This document shows positions 10,901 through 19,341 of a stretch of 64,000 nt of DNA, piece after piece. How positions within the stretch are numbered: the first letter of the stretch is position 1; each line of letters begins with the position of its first letter. The position numbers and the translations under genes are program-made. This stretch comes from Anthracocystis setariae. Taxonomy: Eukaryota > Basidiomycota > Ustilaginomycetes > Ustilaginales > Ustilaginaceae. Below the pieces are notes generated by a model. The model was not told the DNA's origin, made no database searches, and worked only from the letters and a program-made list of their open reading frames with translations. Where the stretch lies: the NCBI GenBank assembly GCA_928724745.1, contig CAKMXJ010000006.1, forward strand, positions 62,001 to 126,000, given 5' to 3'.

Positions 10901-11143
10901 ACCAGCCTTGGCCTTGTCGGCAGCGGGAGCTGAAGACTTGGCTGCACGTGCATCGGCCTGAGCGCGAGACTCGAGCAGGGCGCCCACCTTTGTGAGCTTG
11001 GCAGGTTTGTTCTCGGCATAGTAGGTGAGTCGACCGAGCTCGTTCGAATTGGGACGATAGTCGGGGCCAGATGTTGCTAGTGCCTTGGGGGCTGGGTAGC
11101 AGTCGTCGACGAGCTTCTTGTGGTTTGATTTGGGAAGACACAT
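7991..11143 (-). CDS. EFR3: EFR3, plasma-membrane anchor of the PI4-kinase complex
   Basis: A 1050-residue intronless gene. The N-terminus (MCLPKSNHKKLVDDCYPAPK) has the Cys2 and following basic/aromatic motif of fungal Efr3, where cysteine acylation attaches the protein to the plasma membrane. Blocks such as NELGRLTYYAENKPAKLTKV match the start of the conserved Efr3 helical-repeat domain, and the rest is helical with no catalytic motif, as expected for a scaffold. The last about 250 residues are Ser/Ala-rich and probably disordered. Family knowledge: Efr3 recruits Stt4 PI4-kinase with Ypp1 to make plasma-membrane PI4P. Start is ATG 11143. Its leader is flanked by a (GA)n tract about 280 bp upstream. 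Confidence 0.88.
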   Translation of the reverse strand: MCLPKSNHKKLVDDCYPAPKALATSGPDYRPNSNELGRLTYYAENKPAKLTKVGALLESRAQADARAAKSSAPAADKAKAGLMVTLAITKNLLTECKSSLNYFIKPAQSIISAALDAAHPTPSRPRDLEISARAASTFYALASFLDPATTSVDDAFRHLVRSFASLSVERPTAADPTLAEDAEQRNRTRLIGLGALAAAVASDAIYTSTFNRFISLITPALVENVKGNRVTMDWLRHEAEKASKGETSYAEFNISKKPLAVRRTRSISAHVAGEKGPSSQDVVSAAIGTLRGLLRHADAIQVQSVVQNVIVWLDNNSSLSIPAPSDGRQAVSQWQNTEWCCWLAQSLCSWTSLQYRFVILDALVDHLVENCEGKATTKHLSLLEMSRSILTGQLSLIGLSTSDTLSNLLALAVRRVYKDTRDSLLPPLVDCISGLGTHVYYADQINDIVEEIAGRIAALQMPDTASDAASVKGNNLGSVGRGKQQDLNSHLHRQRLANAGPEQRDESIRVLLFCLQGVLQTTHQSSGEIHKAVDAKNGSANQAAASASEDDKGKAAASATDAKLSLARAGTRNRVAPCSILSTASLLASPNHAVRLAYAQTLIMLFRDEFDREHLEKESAVFAAAPIGERVGDAIGMVHALGAAVHVMCLSKSLSPRAQILSNLRESPLEMLPQLDRINADPACLESHSSGASGASDNESAAALPVDYVAVAQALEHLVSALPCSAVLALTPMLIALDKDAGSRLVGNGGAVNTGLENQRRVSSRMVVARALAKIGETFEVGSISKAARNVLAQIPSLGVEPGPSPAGGLTLPPEIVPFSLVASVKSAGDSSSTSSASVDASSIVDDLVSNPKLQSATRLDSTVLKRWLERDWNVTIAVDEALAGSSPYALTSVRSASRQPSRQASLAPVNGIGGLTAGSIVNGSANASSASVGRSGRPSIQVPLTGVSELREALATTSPVSPRHNNGFSQDVGLSPPDDRRAHRRESRRGPLAGNGKGGGGASAVAILDSLKVGVDEDTTNMGVDSSLVNSSAKDPSARTSPISPPYSS

Positions 11144-11417
11144 GTTGGAAACGCGAGGAAGAGAGGAGGAGAGCAGCGACTGAAACCTGAGATCTTGCTA
11201 GGATGCGGGGTATGGCTTGGTGAGGATGGTAGCTTTCCTTTCGAGCTATAGGACCTGCGTCTCCGACTCGGTTGTTGTCGATGATGCGGCAATATGGTGG
11301 CTACCACTTTGCAGAGGGTGGGGTGGAAGATGGGAGATGGAGAAGAGAGGACGAGGTGAAGGAGGGGGGGGGGGGGAAGAGGAAAGAGGAAAGTGGCTTT
11401 TAGAGGTGACAGAGAGT

Positions 11418-11422
<5 letters not shown>

Positions 11423-11467
<45 letters not shown>
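11423..11467. repeat. (GA)n microsatellite
   Basis: Uninterrupted GA dinucleotides from 11423 to 11456, then one imperfection (AAAG) and further GA to 11467. It lies in the EFR3 upstream region; purine/pyrimidine tracts of this kind often sit near fungal promoters. Confidence 0.95.
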
Positions 11468-12140
11468 TACAAGCGGCGGATGAAATGCAGCTGCAGGTGC
11501 AGGTTGGGCTCGGTTCGTTGCGCTTGTTGCACCTTTCAGAAATCCAAATTGAAAGCCGAAATAAATAAATAAAATAAATGTGAGAGTGTGCGTGTCGCTG
11601 AAAAAGGAGGTCAATGCGGCTTCTTGTTAGGCCTGTGAATGATGGATGATTTTCTTGCACTGTGCGTGCGTGAGTTCAAATCTGCAGCAACACAGAGCAC
11701 AGAGCAGAGAGCAGAGAGAACAGAGAGACAGCACAAATCAAAATTGCGGAGAATGCATACGCATCGTCACTGCTTTTGCCCACTTCAGTCAACCCAAACC
11801 AAAGCCAACAGGCGGCTCGCAACTTGAAAATTACTTTTACTCATCATGCAAACACTCTGCAGCGCACAACAGGTACGTGTCCGAGCTACTACTGTATCCT
11901 ACACCAGAGAAGCACAAACCGACAAAACGTGCATGGCGAACCGAGCTTTGACTTTTTTTTTTTTTTTTTTGTCGGGTTGCACGACGTTAGCCCACCAAAG
12001 CCTCCAACTTTTCAAAGGCGTCCATCATAGTGAGATGCGTTGCGATGCGATGCGGGGCAAGGGTACGACCTCGCTTCCAACAAACGGTTCCTAGCTGATG
12101 TGTCGGGAGCCGCACTCGTGCTACCTTGAGTGTACTCTGC

Positions 12141-12165
12141 ACTGTACTGTACTGTATTGGACTGT
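12141..12165. repeat. ACTGT pentanucleotide tandem
   Basis: Three perfect ACTGT units at 12141-12155, the variant ATTGG, and a fourth ACTGT at 12161-12165. The same pentamer recurs in other intergenic regions of the window (see 26596, 27561, 35100). Confidence 0.95.
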
Positions 12166-13114
12166 ACCATGCTGCTCCACAGCAACGTGTCAGATTGACC
12201 CTCCTCATCCCAATCCCTCCTAACACCGACAATACCTTGTTATGCTGCGAGGCAAGGTTGAGTACAGTCGATCCGATTCACTTGGCTGCGTTGCTACGAA
12301 AGCACCAACTTGGCAGATACTGTAGCAGACGGTGCAACGCATCCGGAGTGGCTTGACCAAAATAGCCTGGCATCTTGGCGCTGAAAAGCATCCCAGACGA
12401 TTAGCAGCGTGAAAACGTCACATTACACTACTACTCTACTACTAACAATCAATTAATCAATTGTTACTTACGAATTTATGGGGAAAAATGATGTTGTTAA
12501 GTCAGTCGTTGACTTCGGACAGCGGCTCTAAATTGTTTGTTCTTCGAGACGTAACATGTTTCATAATTATGGCCTACGCCTGCTAGACAGACACGTCACC
12601 GCAACTCACTTGATGATTGCCGACCGAGTTGCTCTCTTGCCCTTGCTCTTGCTCTTGCTCAGCAGAGAGAGCACTCAAATTCGTAACGAATTTCTAGAAT
12701 AAATGGCGTGGCTGAGCTGCAGCCGCGATAGCTTTGGTTGCAGTCGACATTCACATTGCATAGCCACGTCGCTCCACCTCCGAATAAAGCAAATGTGCAA
12801 CAACGCAGTCTGTGAGTGCAACACTCGATCCTCGAACGATCACAGATCAACCATCCTCTCTTCTCACCACTCACACTACCTTCTCCAGCGACGATCCTCC
12901 GATGCTCTCAATAAGTGCTGCGTGAAGAAAGCCAACGAATACGCAACGACCTTGGCCAGTCTCGTGCGCTCGTAGCTTTGACCATTCTCTCGGTTCCAGC
13001 ACGCGAATTTTCCCATTCGCTACTGCTGAGAATCCATCAAAGCACCGTAACCACCGTCCATCGTGTCAGGCGCCATTGGCTCTCGGTTGCGCAGCAGCTC
13101 TCACACCCGGTGAA

Positions 13115-14905
13115 ATGCCGCAAAACAGGCGCCGCTTCGATCGTCTGCGCATGTCTCTCGCACTCGTCGTCCTCGTAGCTGCCACACTTCTTTTCATCAC
13201 GGCACCTCCAACCTTGGGCTCTTCTTCCAGCACCAACACCAATACCCGTCCAGCTCTGTTTCGATCGCCAGCCTCTGATAACTCGCGCGGTGCCGACTTC
13301 CTCCATCAAGTCCTCACCAAACCAAAGCGACCATCCGCCTCTTCAAAGCCCGACACGCAATCCATATGTCGACCCACCGGTCAGATCGAAGATGCTTCGT
13401 GTGATTACGAGACGGTAGAAACCATCAACTCGCAATTTTTCGACCGTCTAGATACGCTGCGCAAGACCGACTTTTTCAAGTTTTACAAGATCAACCTCTT
13501 CAAAGAATGTCCCTTTTGGAACGAGAATGGGTTTTGCATGAATAGAGCTTGCAGTGTCGAGACCGAAGACGAATCCAACGTGCCCGAAGAGTTTAGGGTC
13601 AAGCGTCTCAGCTCGGTCACCACTGCCTCGCCGCACGACGTGCTCATGACCGCATCCGATGCGAGCTGCTCTTGCTCCTCGACCGAATTCTGTCACCTGG
13701 ATGACGAGACTTCCGAACAAGGCGTCTACGTCGACTTGCTCAAGAACCCAGAGCGCTTCACTGGCTACGCTGGTCCAAGTGCAAATAGGGTGTGGAAGTC
13801 GATCTACGAGGAAAACTGCTTCAATGGCGTCAAGTTCATCGAGCCGGCCCGACCCGCGTCTTCCGGAGGCACTGGCTTCGTAGACAAAACCATGCTCCAA
13901 TCCTCCTCTTCGCCTCCACTCGCTGGTTTCTCGAGCGGTAGTTTCAGCGGGCTGGTCAACTCTCTTCAGGCCCCTCTCGACAGTGGCGACAGCGAACAGT
14001 GCCTCGAGAAGCGCGTCTTCTACCGCATCATCTCGGGGCTTCACGCCTCGATCTCGATCCACATCTGTCACGACTTTTTGGACACCAAAACGGGCGAATG
14101 GGCACCTAACCTCGAATGTTTCATCACGCGCATTGCCGAGCATCCAGAGCGACTGCAAAACGTGTATTTCGACTACGTGCTTCTGCTCCGTGCACTCTCA
14201 CGCCTGGCAGATTCGTCGGAAAACTTCTCGCTTCGTGCTGGCGACTCGATCCAAGATGCATCGGCAGTGGCGCAACTTGACCAACTCATCGCGGACGCAA
14301 GGTCGTGTCCAACGACGTTTGACGAAGCGCAGATGTTCAATGGACAGAACCGCGAAAGTCTGGAACTGAAGCAAGAGTTTCGGCAGCATTTCCGCAACAT
14401 CTCCACCATCATGGACTGCGTTGGATGCGACAAGTGTAGGTTGTGGGGCAAGCTGCAGATCAATGGAGTGGGGACCGCGTTGAAGTTGCTGTTCAATGGC
14501 AACGAGGAGGATGTGGATAAGAGGGGCGGAGTCAAGTTGCAGAAGAGCGAATTGGTCGCGTTGGTCAATGCTGCGCATAGAATCGCCGAGAGTTTGAGAG
14601 CGGTAGAGCGGTTTAGGGATATGTATCAGGAGCAGAGGCTGAGCGCGGTTCAGGTGCCAGTGCAAGTCGACGATGTGCCACTTGGGAAAAGTCAGAACCG
14701 TTCACAGGTGTCGCAGTCGAACGAGGAGGCGGCGGCGGCGGCGGCGGGGAATAGTTGCAAGCTCGCGGCTAGTCTGCTCAGTTGGTTGGAGAAACGCGTC
14801 GAGGATTGTCGCAGGTCTCTGGTGGGTTGTTTGCACGCACTTGGTCTGGCCACCGATTGGAATTCCGCTGCTACTGCTGCTACAAAGCCACATACTGAGC
14901 TGTAG
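13115..14905 (+). CDS. ERO1: ERO1, endoplasmic reticulum thiol oxidase
   Basis: A 596-residue FAD-dependent oxidase that reoxidises protein disulfide isomerase in the ER lumen. Start ATG 13115 is followed by a hydrophobic signal anchor (MSLALVVLVAATLLFITAP). The shuttle disulfide is visible as C-M-N-R-A-C (Cys141-Cys146), the FAD-site disulfide as C-VG-C-DK-C (Cys435, 438, 441), and the conserved block GLHASISIHICHDFL precedes it. Segments SCDYETVETIN and NRVWKSIYEENCF are typical Ero1. Loops between residues 255 and 290 and the C-terminal tail are extended relative to yeast, the tail containing an alanine run from a GCG repeat near 14735. No intron. It converges with the cardiolipin synthase gene, 57 bp apart. 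Confidence 0.95.
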   Translation: MPQNRRRFDRLRMSLALVVLVAATLLFITAPPTLGSSSSTNTNTRPALFRSPASDNSRGADFLHQVLTKPKRPSASSKPDTQSICRPTGQIEDASCDYETVETINSQFFDRLDTLRKTDFFKFYKINLFKECPFWNENGFCMNRACSVETEDESNVPEEFRVKRLSSVTTASPHDVLMTASDASCSCSSTEFCHLDDETSEQGVYVDLLKNPERFTGYAGPSANRVWKSIYEENCFNGVKFIEPARPASSGGTGFVDKTMLQSSSSPPLAGFSSGSFSGLVNSLQAPLDSGDSEQCLEKRVFYRIISGLHASISIHICHDFLDTKTGEWAPNLECFITRIAEHPERLQNVYFDYVLLLRALSRLADSSENFSLRAGDSIQDASAVAQLDQLIADARSCPTTFDEAQMFNGQNRESLELKQEFRQHFRNISTIMDCVGCDKCRLWGKLQINGVGTALKLLFNGNEEDVDKRGGVKLQKSELVALVNAAHRIAESLRAVERFRDMYQEQRLSAVQVPVQVDDVPLGKSQNRSQVSQSNEEAAAAAAGNSCKLAASLLSWLEKRVEDCRRSLVGCLHALGLATDWNSAATAATKPHTEL

Positions 14906-14962
14906 TGATTGTTGTCCATGCATTTTGTATTTGTATGCAATCTCATCGATCCGTTATGAGTG

Positions 14963-15707
14963 CTATGTGCGCGGTGGGTTGGAGGAAGACGGCTTGGCGA
15001 TGGAACTCTTAACTTTGGCGGCAGCAGTGGCGAGTACGCGATTTGAACCTGCACCGCCAACATAGCCTAAACCGGACCAGACTGTGGTTGCAGCGACCAG
15101 CCACATGAAACCCGTGAGGAGGGTATCGACATACTGCTTTGCGACATTGGTTGCTGGGGGATTATCGTCGCTCTTGTCCACCTGTTTGTCGTTGGAGAGG
15201 GGGAATATGATGGGATATAGGGTGAGGATACCTAGGAGGAGGAGTTGGAGGAAAGTGTTGTACTTGCTTATTTGAGTTGGCGTGACTGTGGCGGAGGGTA
15301 GTTTTGGGTTTAGGTACCTTGCGAGAGTTTTTGGCGGTGGGAGGGTTTTGTATCGGATGACGAAGGCTGAGATGATGAGTGCCATATCTCTGCCGAGGAT
15401 GATGGCGGCGAGCGGGTAGGGGAGCAGACCGGACACGGTGAGCGAGATCACCATGGTGGTGACGAGCGCTTTGTCCGCAGCCGGGTCGGCGATCGAACCG
15501 AAGACCGTGTACTTTCCGGTACGGCGCGCGAGCCAGCCATCAAGGATGTCCGTGATCGACGCGATGAACAAAAGTGTGACGGCAGGGACGAATTGGTGCG
15601 TGGCAACCAGGTAGCCGATGTAAGGGGTGACGAGGAGACGCGAGATCGTGAGTAGGTTGGGTAGTGTCAAGATGTCTTCCGACAAAGGCTGCTTTGGAGC
15701 GGGTGGG

Positions 15708-15738
<31 letters not shown>

Positions 15739-16003
15739 AGCGATTTGAATTTAGGCTGATACGACTTGTCGTAAGCCGCCGGAGTGTGTGCATAGGATGA
15801 GGGTGCAAGCCGATGCGGGATGGTGTTGGTCTTTGTGCATGCAGTGGTGCGCAGGTAGACCGAGGTGATACGGCGGTTGCCAGGGTTCTTGTGAGCACGC
15901 ATGGTGGATGAAAAGAGGCCAAGTGAAGCCGAAGCGAGCCATTCGAAACAAGCCTTGTAGCCATCGATGGCACCGTAAACCGTAGGCCGATACCGAACAC
16001 CAT
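14963..16003 (-). CDS. CRD1: Cardiolipin synthase (CDP-alcohol phosphatidyltransferase)
   Basis: Makes cardiolipin from CDP-diacylglycerol and phosphatidylglycerol in the mitochondrial inner membrane. The CDP-alcohol transferase signature D-G-x2-A-R-x8-G-x3-D-x3-D is complete in DGWLARRTGKYTVFGSIADP followed by AADK, near residues 154-177. It is preceded by LTLPNLLTISRLLVTPYIGY and followed by several hydrophobic helices. The N-terminus is basic and hydroxylated (mitochondrial presequence). ATG 16003 gives 346 residues; the in-frame ATG at 15964 (MATRLVSNGSLRLHLASF) looks like an equally good presequence start. A GAGGGT hexamer repeat at 15711-15738 encodes a Ser-Pro run between presequence and enzyme. 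Divergent from BET4 with 277 bp between starts. Confidence 0.9.
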
Positions 16004-16280
16004 CGTGTCGATGTTGCTTGTGGTGGTAACAGGTGATCAAGCAACACAAAGACCATGACTCTTTTGATTCTCGAAGCAAGGTGTTGCATAAGGAGAACCT
16101 AACACCTTCAGAGCTCTAAAATCCAAACTTCGCTTCTGTATTGTTAACCTCCACTTTACCGAATCTGTCGCGGTGCAAATTCGGCACTCGGAGACCAACA
16201 CCAACATTGAAGCCGCGCACCTGCCACTCTATTACTTCTCCTCTCCTCTCCTCTGCTCTCCTCGTCTCGATCAACCCAAC
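16004..16280. promoter_or_regulatory. Bidirectional promoter CRD1/BET4
   Basis: 277 bp between two divergent start codons. A TCCTC pyrimidine tract at 16235-16262 lies just before the BET4 start. No TATA box is obvious. Confidence 0.55.
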
Positions 16281-17594
16281 ATGCATGGTGTCAAACGACC
16301 CGCCAAGTCGGCAACCACCGCCGAAGCGCGAGCTGCACGCAAAGCCAAAGACGCCGCCAAACTAGCCCACTACCTCGAAATCGAACGCACCTTCTTGGCC
16401 TACAAAACCGAACAACGCAAAGACCAACACGTACTCGCACATACCACCACGCTGCTCACACTCAATCCGGAGCTGTATACGGTTTGGAACTATCGACGCC
16501 AAGTACTCTTGCATATCTTTGCATCACCCCTCGAACCGGACGCTTCCACGCAAACCCCCGACGTCTTTGCTTGCCTGCGGATCGACGATCACCAAAAGGA
16601 CCACAAAGAGGTTGCAACTCAAGAGCACGGCATATACAACCGCGATGGGGCGGACGACGAGTTGAGCGAGGCGCAAAAGCGACGAAATGCACAACTACTG
16701 CAAGACGATCTCGAGCTGACCGAACATGCGTTGCGTGCCAATCCCAAAGTGTACTGGATCTGGAATCATCGCATGTGGTGTCTCACACAGTATCCTTGCT
16801 CTTGCTCGTCGAGTGCGAGTTGGGTGTGGCAACGCGAGATGAAATTGGTCGAAAAGATGCTTGACTTGGACTCGCGCAACTTCCACGGTTGGAATTGTCG
16901 TCGCGCCATTACGACCCACCTCGCCTACTCGATCCTCTCCACCCACCCGACCACAGCGCAACTCGTCGCCTCGCAATCCTCGTTCCCCACCCTCCTCTCG
17001 CACCCCTCCCTCGCCGATGCCTCGGTCACTCAAGTCAAAACCGAACTGCTCCAACTCGCCAACACCGAACTCGCCTACGCACTAAGCAAGATCGAAGCTA
17101 ACTTCTCCAACTTCTCCGCCTGGCACCAACGCACTCAACTTCTCCCGCACATTTGGACCGCCAACCAACTCACCCGCGCTCAAATCGATGCCAACATCCA
17201 TACCGAACTCGACCTGGTCAAACACGCCATGTATACCGATCCTTCCGATCAGAGTGTGTGGTTCTATCACCGCTGGCTGCTCGATCTCGTCACCGCCGCC
17301 CACCACGACGTCCAAGGTGCGGGTGCGCGGGACAGAATAGTCAGCCTGGTTGAAAACGAAGTCATCGCAGTGCAAGAGTTGTTCCAGCTCGAACCGCAGA
17401 GCAAGTACTGTGCGCTCAGCTTGGCGCATTTGCAGACCATACTGATCCAGCTGTATGAGCGCGAGGGGATCAAGTCACAGCGATGTGACGTGTTGAAAGG
17501 CGAAGTGCAGGCGTTGTTGAAGAGGTTGGGCGAGTTGGATCCGGATCGCAAGGCTCGATATGAGGATTTGCTCGCCGGGCGGGCTCATTTCTAA
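16281..17594 (+). CDS. BET4: Rab geranylgeranyltransferase alpha subunit
   Basis: A 437-residue protein; with the beta subunit and Rab escort protein it attaches geranylgeranyl groups to Rab GTPases. Prenyltransferase-alpha (PPTA) repeats are visible as ...NPELYTVWNYRRQVL, NPKVYWIWNHRMWCL, DSRNFHGWNCRRAI, NFSNFSAWHQRTQLL and PSDQSVWFYHRWLL, each with the W-x-x-R core. The N-terminus MHGVKR is the usual short leader of Bet4. An insertion of about 30 residues (near 90-125, charged) separates the first two repeats. Start is the ATG at 16281; the reading frame extends further upstream only through a non-ATG codon. FTA/RAM2 is the main alternative, but the HGVKR start favours Bet4. Confidence 0.9.
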   Translation: MHGVKRPAKSATTAEARAARKAKDAAKLAHYLEIERTFLAYKTEQRKDQHVLAHTTTLLTLNPELYTVWNYRRQVLLHIFASPLEPDASTQTPDVFACLRIDDHQKDHKEVATQEHGIYNRDGADDELSEAQKRRNAQLLQDDLELTEHALRANPKVYWIWNHRMWCLTQYPCSCSSSASWVWQREMKLVEKMLDLDSRNFHGWNCRRAITTHLAYSILSTHPTTAQLVASQSSFPTLLSHPSLADASVTQVKTELLQLANTELAYALSKIEANFSNFSAWHQRTQLLPHIWTANQLTRAQIDANIHTELDLVKHAMYTDPSDQSVWFYHRWLLDLVTAAHHDVQGAGARDRIVSLVENEVIAVQELFQLEPQSKYCALSLAHLQTILIQLYEREGIKSQRCDVLKGEVQALLKRLGELDPDRKARYEDLLAGRAHF

Positions 17595-17689
17595 ACTAAA
17601 CTGTACTAGACTGGGGGATTGGAATAGATGAAATTGCGATGCGACACTACCCAGGGGGGGGGTTGATGGTTTGGGTGAATATGCTTATG

Positions 17690-18397
17690 CTAGAAAATGT
17701 GGACGAAGACGGCTTTACCACCTAGAGGGCCGGTGGCTTCGCACTGTGCTTTGCAGTCCTTGATGAATTTGGCATTACATTCGACCGAGTTTTCCGTCTG
17801 GTGGCATTGACCACATGTAACACCGTCACGGCAGAAAGGTTTCTTGCCAATATCACCCACCGTCTTGCCGTCAGCGTTCTTGCACGAAACCTTCATGTCG
17901 GGGCAGATATCGTCTTCATCGCCAGCCAGCATATGGTGGATGGAACTCTTGGTGTGTTCCCACGCAGAGGCGGGGTGGGGAATGGTTTTACCGCCGAGGG
18001 GCCCACGAGCGGTGCATTGCGCTTTGCACTCGGTGATGTACTTCGTGTTGCAATCAAGCGATTTCTTCTTGGGGTTGCACATCTGGCATGAGAGGCCTTG
18101 ACGACAGAAGTCTTGCTCGCCAATGTCGCCGACCACGTGGCCGTCCTTGACGCATTGCACGGGCAGACGCGGGCAGATGTCGCCGCCGTCGTCATCGTCG
18201 TCGTTTGCCGAGTTCGAGGTGGAGAACCAGTTGGGGAAAGTGAGGATGCGAGGGGTGGATGAGAAGGGCACTTGGATGGGTACCGAGATCTGGTCGTTGT
18301 CCGCGTTAAAGGCGAGCGGCGTCGCCGAGGTTGGCATAGCGGTGGACGCGAGCAGCGCCGCCGAGATGAGCGTAAGTGCAGTTGCTGAGATCTTCAT
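17690..18397 (-). CDS. Secreted protein with two tandem 8-cysteine repeats
   Basis: A 235-residue predicted secreted protein of unknown function. ATG 18397 (MKISATALTLISAALLASTA) gives a clear signal peptide; the frame is open for 31 more codons upstream but those would bury the signal. After a short Asp run (66-70) come two homologous repeats, residues 73-137 and 163-228, separated by a 25-residue His/Ser-containing linker. Each follows C-x6-C-x15/16-C-x5-C-x2-C-x8-C-x7-C-x3-C, contains VGDIG, and ends with GPLGGK. All 16 cysteines of the mature protein are in the repeats, so four disulfides per unit are likely. A TATATA element lies at 18471-18477, about 75 bp upstream. Size, cysteine content and secretion fit a fungal apoplastic effector or surface protein; I do not recognise the family. 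Confidence 0.85.
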   Translation of the reverse strand: MKISATALTLISAALLASTAMPTSATPLAFNADNDQISVPIQVPFSSTPRILTFPNWFSTSNSANDDDDDGGDICPRLPVQCVKDGHVVGDIGEQDFCRQGLSCQMCNPKKKSLDCNTKYITECKAQCTARGPLGGKTIPHPASAWEHTKSSIHHMLAGDEDDICPDMKVSCKNADGKTVGDIGKKPFCRDGVTCGQCHQTENSVECNAKFIKDCKAQCEATGPLGGKAVFVHIF

Positions 18398-18923
18398 CGT
18401 GTTAGAGGCTGTTGTGTAGGTAGTGTACGGGGTGAGAGGGAGGAGGAGGAGGAGCAAGAAAGGGTCGAGGGATATATACAAACCCGCCACTCACTCAACC
18501 AAGCGCAGAATACGGTCCCATCCCAAGGGAACCATCAGACGGGACCCTGGGCTCGAGACAAGGCCCTCTCGCCTCAATTAATGCCCCCAAAAATATCTCA
18601 CAGTCAGCACCCCTCGCTCGCTTGCTCACTTTTTTTTTTAGGGCACCGCATGCCGATCCCAGAGCTTTAACTGTGTAGGCTGACCAAGCGGGGGTTTTCA
18701 ACCACCGCGCCGTCATCTGGCTTACAGACTTGGCGTTGCTATATTTGGGCGGTGTGTGTGGGGAAATTCGGTTTTTTTTTCTTCGGTTGACGTCAACAGG
18801 CATACAGTGCAGTGTGCGCGCGCCAACCAACAAACCAACCAACCAAGCGCAAAATATGTTTCGTCCTGACGTCCGCGTACGCTTGGGCTTGCGTTTCAGC
18901 CAAGCGTCACACGACCACCCTTG

Positions 18924-18964
<41 letters not shown>

Positions 18965-19341
18965 GGTGCAGCCTTTTTGTGAGTTTGAAAGGAGATTTTT
19001 AGTACGAGAGAATAGAAAAAAAAAAAAAAACAAAAAAAAACAAATGAGATCTAGCTCAAGGGTTTGGTTGGCACTCTTGGACAGGCCTCACCTTTTGCAT
19101 CCAACTTTCGAGGTCGGACTACTGGTCACACATGAGCGTAGAAGCACACACATAGAGATACAGTTACCTTAATATTGCCTCTTCACAACGAGCAACACTA
19201 TGAATTCAAAGCAAGAGCCAGCGAACCAGGCCAACACCGAGGGGGGGGGGGAGAGAAGCTAAGGCTGCACCTTACTTGGTGGGTTCCTCCTTTCCTCTCG
19301 TGCACTCGCTCTGCTGCTGCTGCTGCTGCAGTTGCAGTTGC
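18398..19341. promoter_or_regulatory. Promoter of the 8-Cys-repeat gene and GH30 3' region
   Basis: 944 bp between two leftward genes. A TATA-like element is at 18471-18477. Further out are T runs (18630-18639, 18771-18780), a (CAT)n tract at 18924-18963 and A-rich DNA at 19015-19045. No supportable gene. Confidence 0.6.
18924..18963. repeat. (CAT)n trinucleotide repeat
   Basis: About 13 perfect CAT/TCA units in non-coding DNA. On the plus strand it would encode Ser or His runs, but no gene is supported here. Confidence 0.95.

Larger units (their letters stand above)
11144..13114. promoter_or_regulatory. Divergent EFR3/ERO1 intergenic region, 2 kb
   Basis: No supportable gene in 1.97 kb. 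Contents: a run of 14 G at 11363-11376, a (GA)n tract at 11423-11467, 18 T at 11953-11970, and three tandem ACTGT units at 12141-12155 plus a fourth copy at 12161-12165. The part from 12,360 to 12,560 is unusually AT-rich for this genome. The EFR3 promoter must lie on the left and the ERO1 promoter on the right. Confidence 0.6.

Noticed and set aside
12360..12660. tRNA or small RNA gene in the AT-rich part upstream of ERO1
   Set aside because: No B-box (GGTTCGANNCC) or cloverleaf arms found here or in the other intergenic regions by eye.
12703..12975. 90-codon cysteine-containing frame upstream of ERO1
   Set aside because: No signal peptide, and it lies in the ERO1 promoter and leader; composition is like the surrounding non-coding DNA.
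18924..18963. Poly-His/Ser coding region
   Set aside because: The CAT repeat is open in more than one frame only because it has no stop; no start or flanking protein sequence supports a gene.
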